A stretch of 64,000 nucleotides of DNA from an uncultured Methylophilaceae bacterium (GCA_903834185.1 CAILHX010000010.1:89501-153500); one strand, 5' to 3'; shown: positions 28,551-40,119, counted from the first letter of the stretch. Notes: generated by a model from the sequence alone, not told the origin. Numbers and translations are program-made.

Positions 28551-29756
28551 TCACGCCAGTAACTCCAGCCAATGCATCACAGGTATGGAGCTACCTGCCT
28601 GCAGATGACATTGACAACCGATATTCGCGGTCACGATCACTTCCGGTGCATGTGCATTTAGCGCGGCCAGCTTGTGATCGCGAAGCTGGCCGGCAATGTC
28701 CGGCTGTAGCAGCGAATAAGTACCAGCAGAACCGCAGCATAGGTGAGCATCTGCTACCGGCAACAACTCCAGCCCCAAACGGTGTAACAAGCCTTCCACC
28801 ACCCCCGGCAGTTTTTGCCCGTGCTGCAAGGTACAAGGGGGGTGGTAGGCAACCTTGCGCTTGCGTTGATCCAGGGTGAATACCAGCGTTTGCAGATCCT
28901 CCTGCTGCAATACTTCGGCGACGTCTTTGGACATCGCCGATACCCGCGCCGCCTTTGCCGCGTATGCCACGTCATCGCGCAACAGATAGCCGTAATCCTT
29001 CAGCTGCACGCCGCAACCACTGGCAGTGGTTACGATGGCTTCGGCACCAGCTTCGATTGCATTCCACCAAGCGTCGATATTACGCCGCATCATGGCTCTC
29101 GCTTCTTCCGCAGCCGCAAGATGCTGGCTGATCGCACCGCAACAGCCGGCAATGGGAATCACGCTGATACCCAGCTTATCCATTACCTGTGCTGCATACA
29201 CGTTGATGTTGGGTGCCAGTGCAGGTTGTACGCAACCCTGCAAGATCAGCATCTGCCGGGGATGGCGTGCTTCAGGCCAAGCCATGAAAGGAGATACGGC
29301 CGGAACCTTACGGCGCAAGCCAGCAGGCAGCACCTGTTTGAATAAGCGCGCCGCCTTCAACACAGCCGCAAATAAGCTTCGATTCGGCAATATCCTGCTT
29401 AGCAGATAACGACTGATTTTTTGCTTCCACGGCCGCGAGACTTTGCGCTCAATTGTTGTACGTCCGATTTCCAGCAACTTCCCATACTCCACACCCGACG
29501 GGCAACTGGTCTCGCAACCGCGACAAGTCAGGCAACGATCCAGATGCAACATGGTATCAGCGCCGGCAGCAGTTCCTTCCAGCATCTGCTTCATCAGATA
29601 GATGCGCCCTCGCGGACCGTCCAGCTCGTCCCCTTTCACCTGATAGGTGGGACAGGTGGCGTTGCAGAATCCGCAATGAACGCATTGTCGCAAAATAGCC
29701 TCAGCCTCGCGGCCTTGTGGCGTATTGAGCACATCCGGCATCAGATTGGTCTGCAT
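28551..29756 (-). CDS. glcF: Glycolate oxidase iron-sulfur subunit
   Basis: Subunit of 401 residues with two 4Fe-4S ferredoxin motifs (CVHCGFCNATCPTY and CLTCRGCETSCPSGV) and two cysteine-rich CCG domains (GCCGAISQH, HLCCGSAGTY). It passes electrons from glycolate oxidation to the quinone pool. Last gene of fhs-glcD-glcE-glcF. ATG at 29756, five bases after the glcE stop. Confidence 0.95.
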   Translation of the reverse strand: MQTNLMPDVLNTPQGREAEAILRQCVHCGFCNATCPTYQVKGDELDGPRGRIYLMKQMLEGTAAGADTMLHLDRCLTCRGCETSCPSGVEYGKLLEIGRTTIERKVSRPWKQKISRYLLSRILPNRSLFAAVLKAARLFKQVLPAGLRRKVPAVSPFMAWPEARHPRQMLILQGCVQPALAPNINVYAAQVMDKLGISVIPIAGCCGAISQHLAAAEEARAMMRRNIDAWWNAIEAGAEAIVTTASGCGVQLKDYGYLLRDDVAYAAKAARVSAMSKDVAEVLQQEDLQTLVFTLDQRKRKVAYHPPCTLQHGQKLPGVVEGLLHRLGLELLPVADAHLCCGSAGTYSLLQPDIAGQLRDHKLAALNAHAPEVIVTANIGCQCHLQAGSSIPVMHWLELLA

Positions 29757-29761
29757 AATAG

Positions 29762-30883
29762 TTATAGCCTGTTTGCGTCAAACACGCCGTGCGGGTCGAA
29801 TATCTGGCGGATACGCTGGTTCATCTCGGCCATGGGTAACGTCAGCGGCGAGAACACATTCACAACCTCTTGCCCGGTTATACCTTCCCCATTGGCTTCA
29901 TGGAGCCCGTTGTCTCCTTGGTAAAATAGCGTAGCATGGCCGCCCATATGAGCTGCCAGGCAAAAGATGTAATCAGCAGGCAAATCTCCACCCAGCCAAC
30001 GCAATGCACCACCCCACTCCACCATGACAACATTGGGGAACTCCAATGCGGCAGATCTGGCCTGAGTGGTGGCAGGCACACTTACCCGCCACAAGGGGCG
30101 CGCTGCGAACTCGGCTAGTCGGTGTTCTTTCAAATCATCCCAAAAAGTCGTGTCGTTGGATGTTGTGTCGCCAAACCGGGTACCACCGATCTGCTTCATC
30201 GCAGCGACGACTGCACTTTCAGTACCTGACAGGCGTATCAGCATTTGCCCAAGTACACCTTCACCTCTGCGCCATGCTGTTGCAGAAATAGGCAGAGGTT
30301 TTGTCGCCAGCATGTTCATGGTGTGAATGGCAATGTTGCGATCCGAATCCAGTACCACTGTTCGTTCACATTCAGGTCGCGGCAGCACTTTGCAGGTGAT
30401 CTCGGTCAGCACCCCCAGCGTACCCATGGACCCCGCCATCAGACGCGACACATCATAACCCGCCACATTCTTGATGACACGACCACCGAAGTGAAGATGT
30501 TGCCCGCGCCCATCGAGCAGGCTAACTCCGAGCACTGCATCGCGTACCGCGCCACGGTACGGCCTGCTCGGCCCGGACAATCCGGACGCGACGCAACCGC
30601 CCCAGGTCGCTGTGCCGAAATGCGGCGGCTCGAAAGGCAGTATCTGATTGTTTTGCGCGAGGAGCGACTCGATCTCGGACAGCGGAGTGCCTGCTAAAGC
30701 GGTGATGGTCAATTCGCGTGGTTTGTAATCGACGATGCCGCTGTTTGCAAGCGTACTTAGCACACTCCCACTCGCGGCATTGCCATAGAAATGCTTGCTG
30801 TTTCCGCCTCGTATAGTAAGCGTTTGCTTATCTGCAACAGCCTGTTTGATGCGATCTGAAGCTTGCTCTAGCCAGTCGTTCAT
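29762..30883 (-). CDS. glcE: Glycolate oxidase FAD-binding subunit
   Basis: FAD-binding subunit of 373 residues: PP-loop LTIRGGNSKHFYGN, then WGGCVASGLSGPSRPYRGAVRDAVLGVSLLDGRGQ and KNVAGYDVSRLMAGSMGTLGVLTEIT in the PCMH-type FAD domain. It pairs with GlcD and GlcF at the inner membrane. Sixteen bases separate it from glcD. Confidence 0.94.
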   Translation of the reverse strand: MNDWLEQASDRIKQAVADKQTLTIRGGNSKHFYGNAASGSVLSTLANSGIVDYKPRELTITALAGTPLSEIESLLAQNNQILPFEPPHFGTATWGGCVASGLSGPSRPYRGAVRDAVLGVSLLDGRGQHLHFGGRVIKNVAGYDVSRLMAGSMGTLGVLTEITCKVLPRPECERTVVLDSDRNIAIHTMNMLATKPLPISATAWRRGEGVLGQMLIRLSGTESAVVAAMKQIGGTRFGDTTSNDTTFWDDLKEHRLAEFAARPLWRVSVPATTQARSAALEFPNVVMVEWGGALRWLGGDLPADYIFCLAAHMGGHATLFYQGDNGLHEANGEGITGQEVVNVFSPLTLPMAEMNQRIRQIFDPHGVFDANRL

Positions 30884-30899
30884 TTAAAACCTTGGCGGG

Positions 30900-32351
30900 T
30901 CAAAATCTTGGTAACTCCGGATGCGCAAGCTTGCCACCATGTACATGCATGGCCCCCAGTTCCGCGCAGCGGTACAAGCTGGGGACAGCCTTGCCGGGAT
31001 TGAGCAAGCCCTGCGGGTCGAATGCAGATTTCAAAGCATGAAAGATCTCCAGTTCAGGCGTAGCAAATTGCGCGCACATCTGATCTATCTTTTCTATGCC
31101 CACGCCATGTTCGCCGGTAATGGTGCCGCCGGCGTCTATACAGGCTTGTAATATTTTGCCGCCCAGTTGTTCTGTTTTATGCAATTCATCCGGCACATTG
31201 GCATCGTATAAGATCAGCGGATGCAAATTACCATCCCCGGCATGGAATACATTGGCGACACGCAATCCATACTCTGCCGAAAGCTCGGCGATGCGCTGCA
31301 ATACCGTAGGCAATTGCTTGCGCGGGATAGTGCCGTCCATGCAGTAATAATCAGGCGAGATACGCCCCATTGCCGGAAACGCTGCCTTGCGTCCCGCCCA
31401 TAACCTGGCACGCTGCTCGCTATCGGTAGCTGTGTGTATTTCCGTTGCGCCGCAGGCCTTCACCACGTCGTGCACCACACGTATACCATGTGACACTTCT
31501 TCGTTCACGCCATCAATCTCTACCAGCAGGATCGCAGCGGCATGCATGGGATACCCGGCATGCACATATTGCTCGGCGGCATGTATCGCCAGCTTGTCCA
31601 TCATTTCCAGCCCCGCCGGAATAATACCGGCGGCAATGATCTCGCCAACTGCGATCCCAGCCTGCTCCACACTGTCAAAAGCAGCCAGCATGACCTGAGC
31701 ACGTTCCGGCTTGGGTAGCAACCGTACCGTGACTTCCACGATCACGCCCAGCATGCCTTCCGAACCTGTCATCAGCGCCAGCAGATCGTACCCGGGGGCA
31801 TCCAGTGCATGACTGCCGATGGCAAGAATATCGCCATCCATGGTGATCACCCGCAATGCCAGGATGTTGTGCACGGTGAGCCCGTATTTGAGGCAATGAA
31901 TACCGCCCGAATTTTCCGCCACATTGCCGCCTATGCTGCATGCGATCTGCGAAGAAGGGTCAGGGGCGTAGTACAAGCCATGTCCGGCGACAGCTTCCGA
32001 GATGGCAAGATTGCGCACCCCCGGCTGCACAGTGGCAGTACGTGCGAGCGGATCAATGCTGAGTATCTTGTTCAAACGGGCAAGGGAAAGTAACAATGCG
32101 CCTTTGAGCGGCAGCGCGCCGCCGGATAAACCTGTGCCATGCCCGCGCGCGACCACCGCTATCTGAAACGCTTTGCATAGCTGCATGACTTCGGCGATCT
32201 GCTCAGCAGTGGATGGCAATGCCACCGCCAAGGGAAGCTGACGATAAGCGGACAAGGCATCGCATTCATAAGGTGCAAGCTGCTCGGGCTCGGTGAGCAA
32301 AGCATCGGGCGCTAACACACGGCGTAAAAACCCGATGAATTCAGCGCTCAT
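30900..32351 (-). CDS. glcD: Glycolate oxidase catalytic subunit
   Basis: FAD-linked oxidase of 483 residues that oxidises glycolate to glyoxylate. FAD domain signatures are VVARGHGTGLSGGALPLKGALLLSLARLNKI, SSQIACSIGGNVAENSGGIHCLKYGLT and LMTGSEGMLGVIVEVTV; the C-terminal oxidase domain has ANVFHAGDGNLHPLILYD and GEHGVGIEK. In an autotroph it recycles glycolate from the Rubisco oxygenase reaction. ATG at 32351, two bases after the fhs stop. Confidence 0.95.
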   Translation of the reverse strand: MSAEFIGFLRRVLAPDALLTEPEQLAPYECDALSAYRQLPLAVALPSTAEQIAEVMQLCKAFQIAVVARGHGTGLSGGALPLKGALLLSLARLNKILSIDPLARTATVQPGVRNLAISEAVAGHGLYYAPDPSSQIACSIGGNVAENSGGIHCLKYGLTVHNILALRVITMDGDILAIGSHALDAPGYDLLALMTGSEGMLGVIVEVTVRLLPKPERAQVMLAAFDSVEQAGIAVGEIIAAGIIPAGLEMMDKLAIHAAEQYVHAGYPMHAAAILLVEIDGVNEEVSHGIRVVHDVVKACGATEIHTATDSEQRARLWAGRKAAFPAMGRISPDYYCMDGTIPRKQLPTVLQRIAELSAEYGLRVANVFHAGDGNLHPLILYDANVPDELHKTEQLGGKILQACIDAGGTITGEHGVGIEKIDQMCAQFATPELEIFHALKSAFDPQGLLNPGKAVPSLYRCAELGAMHVHGGKLAHPELPRF

Positions 32352-32353
32352 GA

Positions 32354-34027
32354 TCAGGCAAGTCCGGTCACGCGACCGTCATCATCGATATCAATGCGCA
32401 TGGCACAGGGTGCTTTGGGTAGTCCGGGCATGGTCATGATGTCGTCGCACAGCATCACCACGAACTCCGCCCCTGCACAAAGCCGCGCTTCGCGTATCGT
32501 TACAATGTGACCTTTAGGCGCACCGCGCAATGAAGCATCGGTGGAAAATGAAGACTGGGTTTTGGCTACGCACACCGGATAATGCCCATAGCCTGCATCT
32601 TGCAAGCCTGCTATCAAGGCACGCACCCGGCGCGATGCACTGATATCGGCAGCGCCATAGATTCTGGTAGCTACTTTGCGCATCTTCTCCCACAGCGTGT
32701 CTGCGTCTTCATAAACAAACTTCATGGTCGAGTCCGGCTGTGCCATACGCACCACTTCCCGTGCCAGCTCCTCTGCCCCTTCTCCGCCTCTGGCCCAGTG
32801 TTCAGCCAGTATCACTTTCACCCCCTGTAGCGACATCTTGTCGCGCAATAATGCGATCTCGGCTTCTGTATCCTGATTAAAACGATTGAGTGCCACTACG
32901 CAGGGCAATCCGTAATGCTGGGTGATGTTTTCAACATGTTTCTGCAGGTTGAGCAAGCCTGATTCAAGCGCTGCCAAATTTTCACCGGATAAATCTTTGA
33001 CTTCCACCCCGCCGTGATATTTCAAGGCGCGTATTGTTGTCACGATCACGCATGCGGATGGCCTTAAACCGGATTTGCGACATTTGATATCAATGAATTT
33101 CTCTGCTCCCAGATCGGCACCGAAACCGGCTTCGGTGACGACGTAATCCGCCAACTTTAAGGCCAGTTTGGTCGCGATCACAGAATTACAGCCATGGGCG
33201 ATGTTGGCGAACGGTCCACCATGTATCAATGCCGGTGTATTTTCCAGGCTCTGTACCAGATTGGGTTTGATCGCATCCTTGAGCAATACCGCCATCGCCC
33301 CATGTGCTTTCAGGTCACTGGCGCGTATCGGCTGTCCGTCAAAACCGTAGCCGATGACAATGTTACTCAGACGTTGTTTCAGATCTTTCAGCGAGCTGGC
33401 GAGACACAGAATCGCCATCACCTCCGACGCCACCACGATGTCGAAACCATCCTCGCGGACCTGTCCGTTCACCTTGCCGCCCAAGCCCACCACGATCTGC
33501 CGTAACGCACGGTCATTCATGTCCATGACGCGCTTCCACGTCACCTGGCGCGGATCTATACCCAGCGCATTGCCGTGATGGATATGGTTGTCTATCAGAG
33601 CGGATAACAGATTATGTGCCAGCGCGATGGCGGCAAAGTCGCCAGTGAAATGCAGGTTGATGTCTTCCATCGGCACCACTTGTGCCCGCCCGCCACCAGT
33701 CGCACCGCCCTTCATGCCAAATACCGGACCCAGTGAAGGCTCACGCAGGCAGATCATGGTTTTGTTGCCGATACGATTCAAAGCATCGCCCAAGCCTACC
33801 GTGGTAGTGGTTTTGCCCTCACCCGCAGGCGTGGGGCTGATGGCAGTCACCAGAATCAATTTGCCGTTGGCATGGTCTGCAAACGGGCTGATAGTGGAAT
33901 CAATATCCAGCTTGGCTTTATAAGGCCCGTATGACAACACGCTGTCATCCGGCAACCCCAGTTGTCTGGCGATCTCCGTAACCTTGTTCATACTGGCTTG
34001 CTGAGAAATCTCTATATCGTTTTGCAA
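32354..34027 (-). CDS. fhs: Formate-tetrahydrofolate ligase
   Basis: ATP-dependent enzyme of 557 residues that makes 10-formyl-THF from formate. The P-loop region [37 protein letters not shown] and the [14 protein letters not shown] end block identify it. Length is normal for the bacterial monofunctional form. It leads the glcDEF operon, which suggests that glycolate salvage and one-carbon folate use are linked here. It diverges from argB over a 127-base gap. Confidence 0.95.
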   Translation of the reverse strand: MQNDIEISQQASMNKVTEIARQLGLPDDSVLSYGPYKAKLDIDSTISPFADHANGKLILVTAISPTPAGEGKTTTTVGLGDALNRIGNKTMICLREPSLGPVFGMKGGATGGGRAQVVPMEDINLHFTGDFAAIALAHNLLSALIDNHIHHGNALGIDPRQVTWKRVMDMNDRALRQIVVGLGGKVNGQVREDGFDIVVASEVMAILCLASSLKDLKQRLSNIVIGYGFDGQPIRASDLKAHGAMAVLLKDAIKPNLVQSLENTPALIHGGPFANIAHGCNSVIATKLALKLADYVVTEAGFGADLGAEKFIDIKCRKSGLRPSACVIVTTIRALKYHGGVEVKDLSGENLAALESGLLNLQKHVENITQHYGLPCVVALNRFNQDTEAEIALLRDKMSLQGVKVILAEHWARGGEGAEELAREVVRMAQPDSTMKFVYEDADTLWEKMRKVATRIYGAADISASRRVRALIAGLQDAGYGHYPVCVAKTQSSFSTDASLRGAPKGHIVTIREARLCAGAEFVVMLCDDIMTMPGLPKAPCAMRIDIDDDGRVTGLA

Positions 34028-34136
34028 AATGACTCCCTATCATCATCCTCTACAGCACCATAGTTAACATGATACACGGTCAGACAAACTCGTCACTGAC
34101 GACAAGGTTTCGGAGTAAAATAGCGACATCTGTTAA

Positions 34137-35039
<903 letters not shown>

Positions 35040-35083
35040 ATATGGCCTCGTTCATATCTGGCTGATAGATAGGGTTCCAGTTA

Positions 35084-35722
35084 GTGCCGCATGACAGAGT
35101 TTGGATTTTCGACCTGGATGACACCTTGCATAACGCGAGTGCTCATATCTTTCCGCATATCAACCGTGCCATGACGCAATATCTGATGACGCATCTGGAT
35201 GTCAATGAAGAGAGTGCCAACCGTCTGCGCATGGAGTATTGGCAGCGCTATGGCGCGACATTGCACGGGTTGATGCGTCACCACGGCACCGACCCGCATC
35301 ACTTTCTACACCACACTCACCAGTTCCCGCAATTGGCGCAAATGGTGGTTCGATCTCGCGGACTGCGCACGACTTTGCAGCGGCTGCAAGGTGAGAAAGT
35401 CGTTTATACCAATGCGCCTATGGCTTACGCCGAGCAGGTGTTGCGACTGCTGAATATTCGCGATCTATTTACCGGGGTATTCAGTATCGAATCTTCCCGC
35501 TTTCAACCCAAACCGGCGATGAGCGGATTTGTGCTCATGCTGAATAAAATGAAGCTGCAAGCATCCCGCTGCATCATGGTGGAAGATAATTTGCCTGCCC
35601 TGAAAACAGCCAAGCGCCTGGGAATGAAAACCGTATATATCAATCCCCGCAACAAACGACCAAGCTATGTGGATGCACGCCTGGTTTCGGTGTTGGGTCT
35701 TGCCGCCATTAAAAATCTATAA
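35084..35722 (+). CDS. HAD-family pyrimidine 5'-nucleotidase-like hydrolase
   Basis: Protein of 212 residues with all HAD motifs: FDLDDTLHN (nucleophile Asp), YTNAPM, KPAMSGF (Lys) and MVEDNLPALKTAKRLGMKTVYI. Beta-proteobacterial relatives are annotated as pyrimidine 5'-nucleotidases. Starts with GTG at 35084, 44 bases after argB. The argB-HAD-slmA order is common in this group. Confidence 0.88.
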   Translation: MPHDRVWIFDLDDTLHNASAHIFPHINRAMTQYLMTHLDVNEESANRLRMEYWQRYGATLHGLMRHHGTDPHHFLHHTHQFPQLAQMVVRSRGLRTTLQRLQGEKVVYTNAPMAYAEQVLRLLNIRDLFTGVFSIESSRFQPKPAMSGFVLMLNKMKLQASRCIMVEDNLPALKTAKRLGMKTVYINPRNKRPSYVDARLVSVLGLAAIKNL

Positions 35723-35781
35723 TTCGATAAAATCCACGATTGAATTATGTCTACAACCCAATCTGATAAGGTGTGAAAACC

Positions 35782-36357
35782 ATGGCTACCAAACCTGGAG
35801 AGCGCAAGCAACAAATCCTGGAGACGCTGGCAAAAATGCTGGAGTCACCCAAGCGGGAAAAAATCACCACGGCAGCACTCGCCGCTAAACTTGACGTTTC
35901 GGAAGCTGCACTTTACCGCCATTTTTCCGGCAAAGCGCAAATGTTCGAGGGACTGATCGAATTCATAGAGCAATCCGTGTTCGGGCTCATTAATAAAATT
36001 AGTGCGGAAGAGAGCGATGGCCTGAAACAGATACGCCGCATCCTCACCGTCATGCTGTTATTCGCTGAAAAGAACCCCGGTATGACGCGAGTGCTGATCG
36101 GCGATGCCCTGGTGAATGAAGATGATCGCCTGCAACTGCGTATCAACCAGTTGTTCGACCGTATTGAGTCCACGCTGAAACAATCTCTACGTATAGCCGA
36201 GACACAATCCGGCCGTAAACTGGAACCGGAGTCTCAGGCTAATCTACTGTTGTGCTACGTGATAGGTCGCTTGCATCAATATGCGAAGAGTGGCTTTAAG
36301 CGCAAACCGATGGAGTATGTCCAAACGCAGCTAACCTTGCTGTATGGCTTGGAATAG
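35782..36357 (+). CDS. slmA: Nucleoid occlusion factor SlmA
   Basis: TetR-family DNA-binding protein of 191 residues that stops FtsZ ring assembly over the chromosome. Signatures: GERKQQILETLAKMLE, ITTAALAAKLDVSEAALYRHFSGKAQMFEGLIEFIE (helix-turn-helix) and LLCYVIGRLHQYAKSGF. The ATG at 35782 has AAGG ten to thirteen bases upstream; a GTG at 35773 is less likely. Convergent with the sco gene after ten bases. Confidence 0.93.
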   Translation: MATKPGERKQQILETLAKMLESPKREKITTAALAAKLDVSEAALYRHFSGKAQMFEGLIEFIEQSVFGLINKISAEESDGLKQIRRILTVMLLFAEKNPGMTRVLIGDALVNEDDRLQLRINQLFDRIESTLKQSLRIAETQSGRKLEPESQANLLLCYVIGRLHQYAKSGFKRKPMEYVQTQLTLLYGLE

Positions 36358-36366
36358 CTTGTGTAT

Positions 36367-36957
36367 CTACATCAACATGCCAACGTCGTGCGCAATATCC
36401 TTGGGTTTTAAGCTATTGGTGAGAAATAGCCGTATTTGACCCTGCTTGTCGAACACATAGACGCCCGTACTGTGGTCTATGGTGTAGCCAGCCTTGGAGT
36501 TGGATGCCTGCTTCGCATAATAGATCTTGAAATCCTCTGCCACTTTATGTGTGGTCGCATCGTCGCCGCGCAATCCCAGGAAGTCAGGATTAAAGGACGG
36601 AACGTAGCTCTTTAGTACGTCCAGACTATCGCGTTCCGGATCGACAGTGACGAACAGCACCTGCACATCCCTGCCTTTATCTCCAAGCAATTTGACCACC
36701 TGCGCCAATTCAGTCATGGTGGTAGGGCAGGCATCCGGGCAATGGGTGTAACCAAAGAACAAGAGAGTGACTTTACCGCGAAAATCCGACAAGCGACGTA
36801 ATTTGCCATTGTGATCGCTCAGGGAGAAGTCGGAACCTATCAGCGATCCAGTGATATCCGTGGCGATGAATTTAGGCTGCGAAGCTGGAGCGGAACAGCC
36901 CAGAATGGCTGCGAAGATTACAGCCAGAAATAGCACACGCAGCATTTTTACGTTCAC
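36367..36957 (-). CDS. SCO1/SenC copper chaperone lipoprotein
   Basis: Protein of 196 residues with a lipobox (AAILGC) and a thioredoxin-like fold. The copper-binding Cys pair is in [14 protein letters not shown] and the distal His in [12 protein letters not shown]. It delivers copper to the CuA centre of cytochrome oxidase. GTG start overlaps the ctaB stop by four bases (GTGA). Last gene of the oxidase assembly block. Confidence 0.93.
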   Translation of the reverse strand: MNVKMLRVLFLAVIFAAILGCSAPASQPKFIATDITGSLIGSDFSLSDHNGKLRRLSDFRGKVTLLFFGYTHCPDACPTTMTELAQVVKLLGDKGRDVQVLFVTVDPERDSLDVLKSYVPSFNPDFLGLRGDDATTHKVAEDFKIYYAKQASNSKAGYTIDHSTGVYVFDKQGQIRLFLTNSLKPKDIAHDVGMLM

Positions 36958-37862
36958 AGCGGAAAAAGAAAATAGTGATCTATCAGCAATACCGCAAACA
37001 AGCAGGTCAGGTAAAGGATAGAGTAACGAAATGCGCGCTTTGACAGTTCATCGCTGTAATTGCGATAAATTTCGATCGCATACCAAAGAAACCTGGCGTT
37101 CAGCAAAATGACGGAAATCAGATAAATCCACCCGCTCATGCCTACGGCATTGGGCATGAAGGTGATCGTAATCATGACTATGGTGTATAGCAGTATATGC
37201 AGCCGGGTAAACTCTTCGCCATGGGTGACCGGCAGCATGGGAAGACCTGATTTTGCGTATTCGTCTCGACGATACAGTGCTAATGCCCAGAAATGGGGAG
37301 GCGTCCAGGCAAAGATGATCAAAAACAGAATAATGGATTCCGGAGATACCACATTATTGACAGCAGCCCATCCAAGTATCGGTGGCATGGCACCGGAAGC
37401 GCCGCCGATGACAATATTGAGCGGATTGGCAGGCTTCAGGAAAATGGTATAGATGACCGCGTATCCAAGAAAAGTGCCGAAAGTCAGCCACATGGTGAGC
37501 GGGTTAACGTATTGATAAAGAATGATCAAGCCGATTGAGCCGATAATCGTGGCGAAGACAGCGGTTTGAAATGAACTCACTTGCCCGGTTGGAAGTGGCC
37601 TTGCCCGCGTGCGCGCCATGCGCGCATCTATCTTTTGTTCAATCAGGCAATTAACTGCGGCGGCGGCACCTGATGACAATGCAATACCCACAGTTGCCGC
37701 AAGCAGTATATTCAGCGGAACCATGCCGGGGGTGGCGAGGAACATACCGATCATGGCAGTGAATACAATCAGGGCGCTCACGCGCGGCTTGCACATCAGA
37801 AAGAAACTGCGGCAACTAATGCTAAGACGATGGAAATTAGTGGTAATTACAGAAGTAGTCAT
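36954..37862 (-). CDS. ctaB: Protohaem IX farnesyltransferase (haem O synthase)
   Basis: UbiA-type membrane prenyltransferase of 302 residues that turns haem B into haem O. The Asp-rich polyprenyl site is in [23 protein letters not shown], with a second motif [22 protein letters not shown] and seven to nine membrane helices. Three bases after ctaA, so co-transcribed. Confidence 0.94.
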   Translation of the reverse strand: MTTSVITTNFHRLSISCRSFFLMCKPRVSALIVFTAMIGMFLATPGMVPLNILLAATVGIALSSGAAAAVNCLIEQKIDARMARTRARPLPTGQVSSFQTAVFATIIGSIGLIILYQYVNPLTMWLTFGTFLGYAVIYTIFLKPANPLNIVIGGASGAMPPILGWAAVNNVVSPESIILFLIIFAWTPPHFWALALYRRDEYAKSGLPMLPVTHGEEFTRLHILLYTIVMITITFMPNAVGMSGWIYLISVILLNARFLWYAIEIYRNYSDELSKRAFRYSILYLTCLFAVLLIDHYFLFPL

Positions 37863-37865
37863 ATT

Positions 37866-38813
37866 TCAACCTTGATTAAGCTTGGAGTTTATCACCACTA
37901 GCGTTACCAGCAATAGCGCAGCACCCGCATTGTGCGCCACGGCCACTGCTAGAGGCAAGCCAAGCAACACATTGCTTATACCCAGCCCGACCTGAACCAA
38001 TAAAATGCTGAGCAGCACTCTGCCCCAAACCGCCAAATCCGGGATGCGCAATAGTTTGCTGCCAAACCAGCCCAGATATAAAAACGTAATTAACGCACCC
38101 AGTCTATGCGCAAGATGAATGGCCGTCATTGCTTCAAGAGAAAGCTTGCTTCCATCTGCATTCTGACCGAGTTCTCTTATCAAACGGAACGCATGGGTAA
38201 AGTCCGTGGGCGGCAATAATACCCCTTGGCACATTGGGAAATCCGGACAGACCAAGGCTGCATAGTTGGTGCTGGTCCACCCTCCCAGAGCGATCTGACA
38301 GCCCAGTATCAGCAATGCCAATACTGCCCAGGGACGCATAGATATATCATTGGCAGCAGACAATCTTTTACTTGCGAGCCAGGTCAGCAAACCCAGAGTG
38401 GCCATGCCTCCAAGCAAGTGCAGGCTGACGACGGCGGGCTTCAGCAGCAGGGTGACCGTCCACATGCCTAGCGCGGCCTGAAACATAACGAGCAACAGCA
38501 GCAAGGTCGGCAAGGTCGGCTTGACCAGATTCCTGTGACGCCAGGCCATGACGCAAATCGCAAGTATCAGTGTGGCCAGGGTACCTGCGAAATACCTGTG
38601 AACCATTTCCTTCCAGGCTTTGTGCGGCACCAACGGCTTATCCGGGAACGCCTGTTGCGCCACATCGTGAAGTGGCACGCCGATATGTCCATAGCAGCCA
38701 GGCCAATCGGGGCAGCCCAGGCCTGCATCCGACAGCCGCACATATGCGCCAAGCGCAACAACACAAAACGCGAGAACTGCTGCAATCAATATTAAACGGT
38801 TAAAAGCTTTCAT
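37866..38813 (-). CDS. ctaA: Haem A synthase (COX15/CtaA)
   Basis: Membrane protein of 315 residues with eight helices that oxidises haem O to haem A. Conserved His-bearing segments include YVRLSDAGLGCPDWPGCYGH, EMVHRYFAGTLA, VSLHLLGGMATLG, HLAHRLGALITF and VAHNAGAALLL. The paired Cys in LVCPDFPMCQG is typical. Start overlaps the stop of the thioredoxin-like gene (TAATG). Confidence 0.94.
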   Translation of the reverse strand: MKAFNRLILIAAVLAFCVVALGAYVRLSDAGLGCPDWPGCYGHIGVPLHDVAQQAFPDKPLVPHKAWKEMVHRYFAGTLATLILAICVMAWRHRNLVKPTLPTLLLLLVMFQAALGMWTVTLLLKPAVVSLHLLGGMATLGLLTWLASKRLSAANDISMRPWAVLALLILGCQIALGGWTSTNYAALVCPDFPMCQGVLLPPTDFTHAFRLIRELGQNADGSKLSLEAMTAIHLAHRLGALITFLYLGWFGSKLLRIPDLAVWGRVLLSILLVQVGLGISNVLLGLPLAVAVAHNAGAALLLVTLVVINSKLNQG

Positions 38814-39391
38814 TATCCTGCCCAGGAATATCTGAATAATTTGATCAGGTCGGTTCTAATGTCCCTCACTTCTGTTGCCTCGGGGTAATACATCATGATT
38901 TTCCCCAGAGGATCTACCAGATAAAACCTGACATGAGCTTGCCCGGATGCTTCCAGTTTTTTTTCCAAAGCGTCTGCTGCTGCGAGAATAACCAGATCAG
39001 GATATTGCTGTCTGATCTTGAGCAAATCTGCAGTTGGCACATCGGCCGTTGTCACCCATACCCTTTGCAGACGATCTATATCCTGTGCCAGCGACGCATG
39101 CAACTGACGCATGTCGTGCAAGTCCTGGATACATTGTTCAGCGCAGGCGCCACTGGAAACCTTGACCAGATGCCATCTGTCGCGCCAGTCTGCTGGCCGG
39201 AACCATTTACCCGAAACATCCTGCATAGCGGAAACGGTTATCTCCTGCGGAGGCTTGATCAGGACACCATGGCTCTTTCCACCGGAAGGATTCCAATTGG
39301 TCCAATAAAGCCCCAACACGACAAGCACAGGCAGGATAAAGATTGCCAGCAACAATATAAGTTGCAGCTTTCCCTTGTTTGGTTGTGTCAC
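38813..39391 (-). CDS. Membrane-anchored thioredoxin-like oxidase assembly protein
   Basis: Protein of 192 residues with one N-terminal membrane helix (LQLILLLAIFILPVLVVLGLYW) and an SCO-like periplasmic domain (WHLVKVSSGACAEQCIQDLHDMRQLHASL and RFYLVDPLGKIMMYYP). The Cys pair CAEQC resembles the CxxxC of SCO proteins. Such a gene is usual between SURF1 and ctaA in beta-proteobacteria; its role is presumed to be copper or redox handling in oxidase assembly. GTG at 39391 overlaps the SURF1 stop (GTGA). Confidence 0.8.
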   Translation of the reverse strand: MTQPNKGKLQLILLLAIFILPVLVVLGLYWTNWNPSGGKSHGVLIKPPQEITVSAMQDVSGKWFRPADWRDRWHLVKVSSGACAEQCIQDLHDMRQLHASLAQDIDRLQRVWVTTADVPTADLLKIRQQYPDLVILAAADALEKKLEASGQAHVRFYLVDPLGKIMMYYPEATEVRDIRTDLIKLFRYSWAG

Positions 39392-40119
39392 TGAGGTTTC
39401 CTTCGCAGATTTACAACTATCCAGGTAGCAAACAGGGCAACTGAAAAACCCCACCATTGATATGCATAGCCTATATGCATTTCAATACGTTCTGCGGGCA
39501 TCACCCAGTTACGCACAAAACCATCTGCTGAGCTATTGGCATCGAGGCGTATCACAAAGGGCAGAACCTTGAATGGTACCCGTTTGGCATAACGTACCAT
39601 ATCCATGTTCTGCCAGACGGGCTGCCATGACTGTCCCTCTTCGGGAGCGGCCAATTCAAAAAACTTGGGTGATGGTATCCATGAAAATCCACTGACTCTC
39701 GTGGTTGTCGATGGCGTGACCACCGTTGGCAGTTGGTTTCTGTTGCCTACCGGAATCCAGCCTCTATCCACCAGTACCGTTGCCCCTGCCTCGGTTTTAA
39801 ACGGCGTGATGACATGATATCCGGCTTGCTCATCTTCAATCTGATTATCCAGCAATATCTGATAGTCGGTCAGGTACTTTCCATCGGACTGCAACCGGCG
39901 GTAACGCCAGTCTTCCAGGTTAGTGATGCTTTGCGGCACGGGGATTGCAGGCTGATGAGCCCTGGCGTCATAGGTCGCCTGCAAGGACTGCTTCTGCTCG
40001 GCTTTGTTGTATTGCCAGAAGCCCAACTTGATCATGACAGCGATTAGGAGCGCCGTGACTAAAGTCGTAAACCAGCGTGGACGAAATTGAAAACGCAAAC
40101 TTTTTCCTTCAAATGACAT
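39388..40119 (-). CDS. SURF1-family oxidase assembly protein
   Basis: Protein of 243 residues with two membrane helices, one at each end (LVTALLIAVMIKLGFWQ near residue 25 and the region before the C terminus, AYQWWGFSVALFATWIVV). Signatures GFWQYNKAEQKQ, DWRYRRLQSDGKY, LVDRGWIPVG and MHIGYAYQWWGF mark SURF1/Shy1, which helps insert haem A. The ATG at 40119 is preferred; the longer frame adds 13 unconserved residues. Confidence 0.9.
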   Translation of the reverse strand: MSFEGKSLRFQFRPRWFTTLVTALLIAVMIKLGFWQYNKAEQKQSLQATYDARAHQPAIPVPQSITNLEDWRYRRLQSDGKYLTDYQILLDNQIEDEQAGYHVITPFKTEAGATVLVDRGWIPVGNRNQLPTVVTPSTTTRVSGFSWIPSPKFFELAAPEEGQSWQPVWQNMDMVRYAKRVPFKVLPFVIRLDANSSADGFVRNWVMPAERIEMHIGYAYQWWGFSVALFATWIVVNLRRKPQ

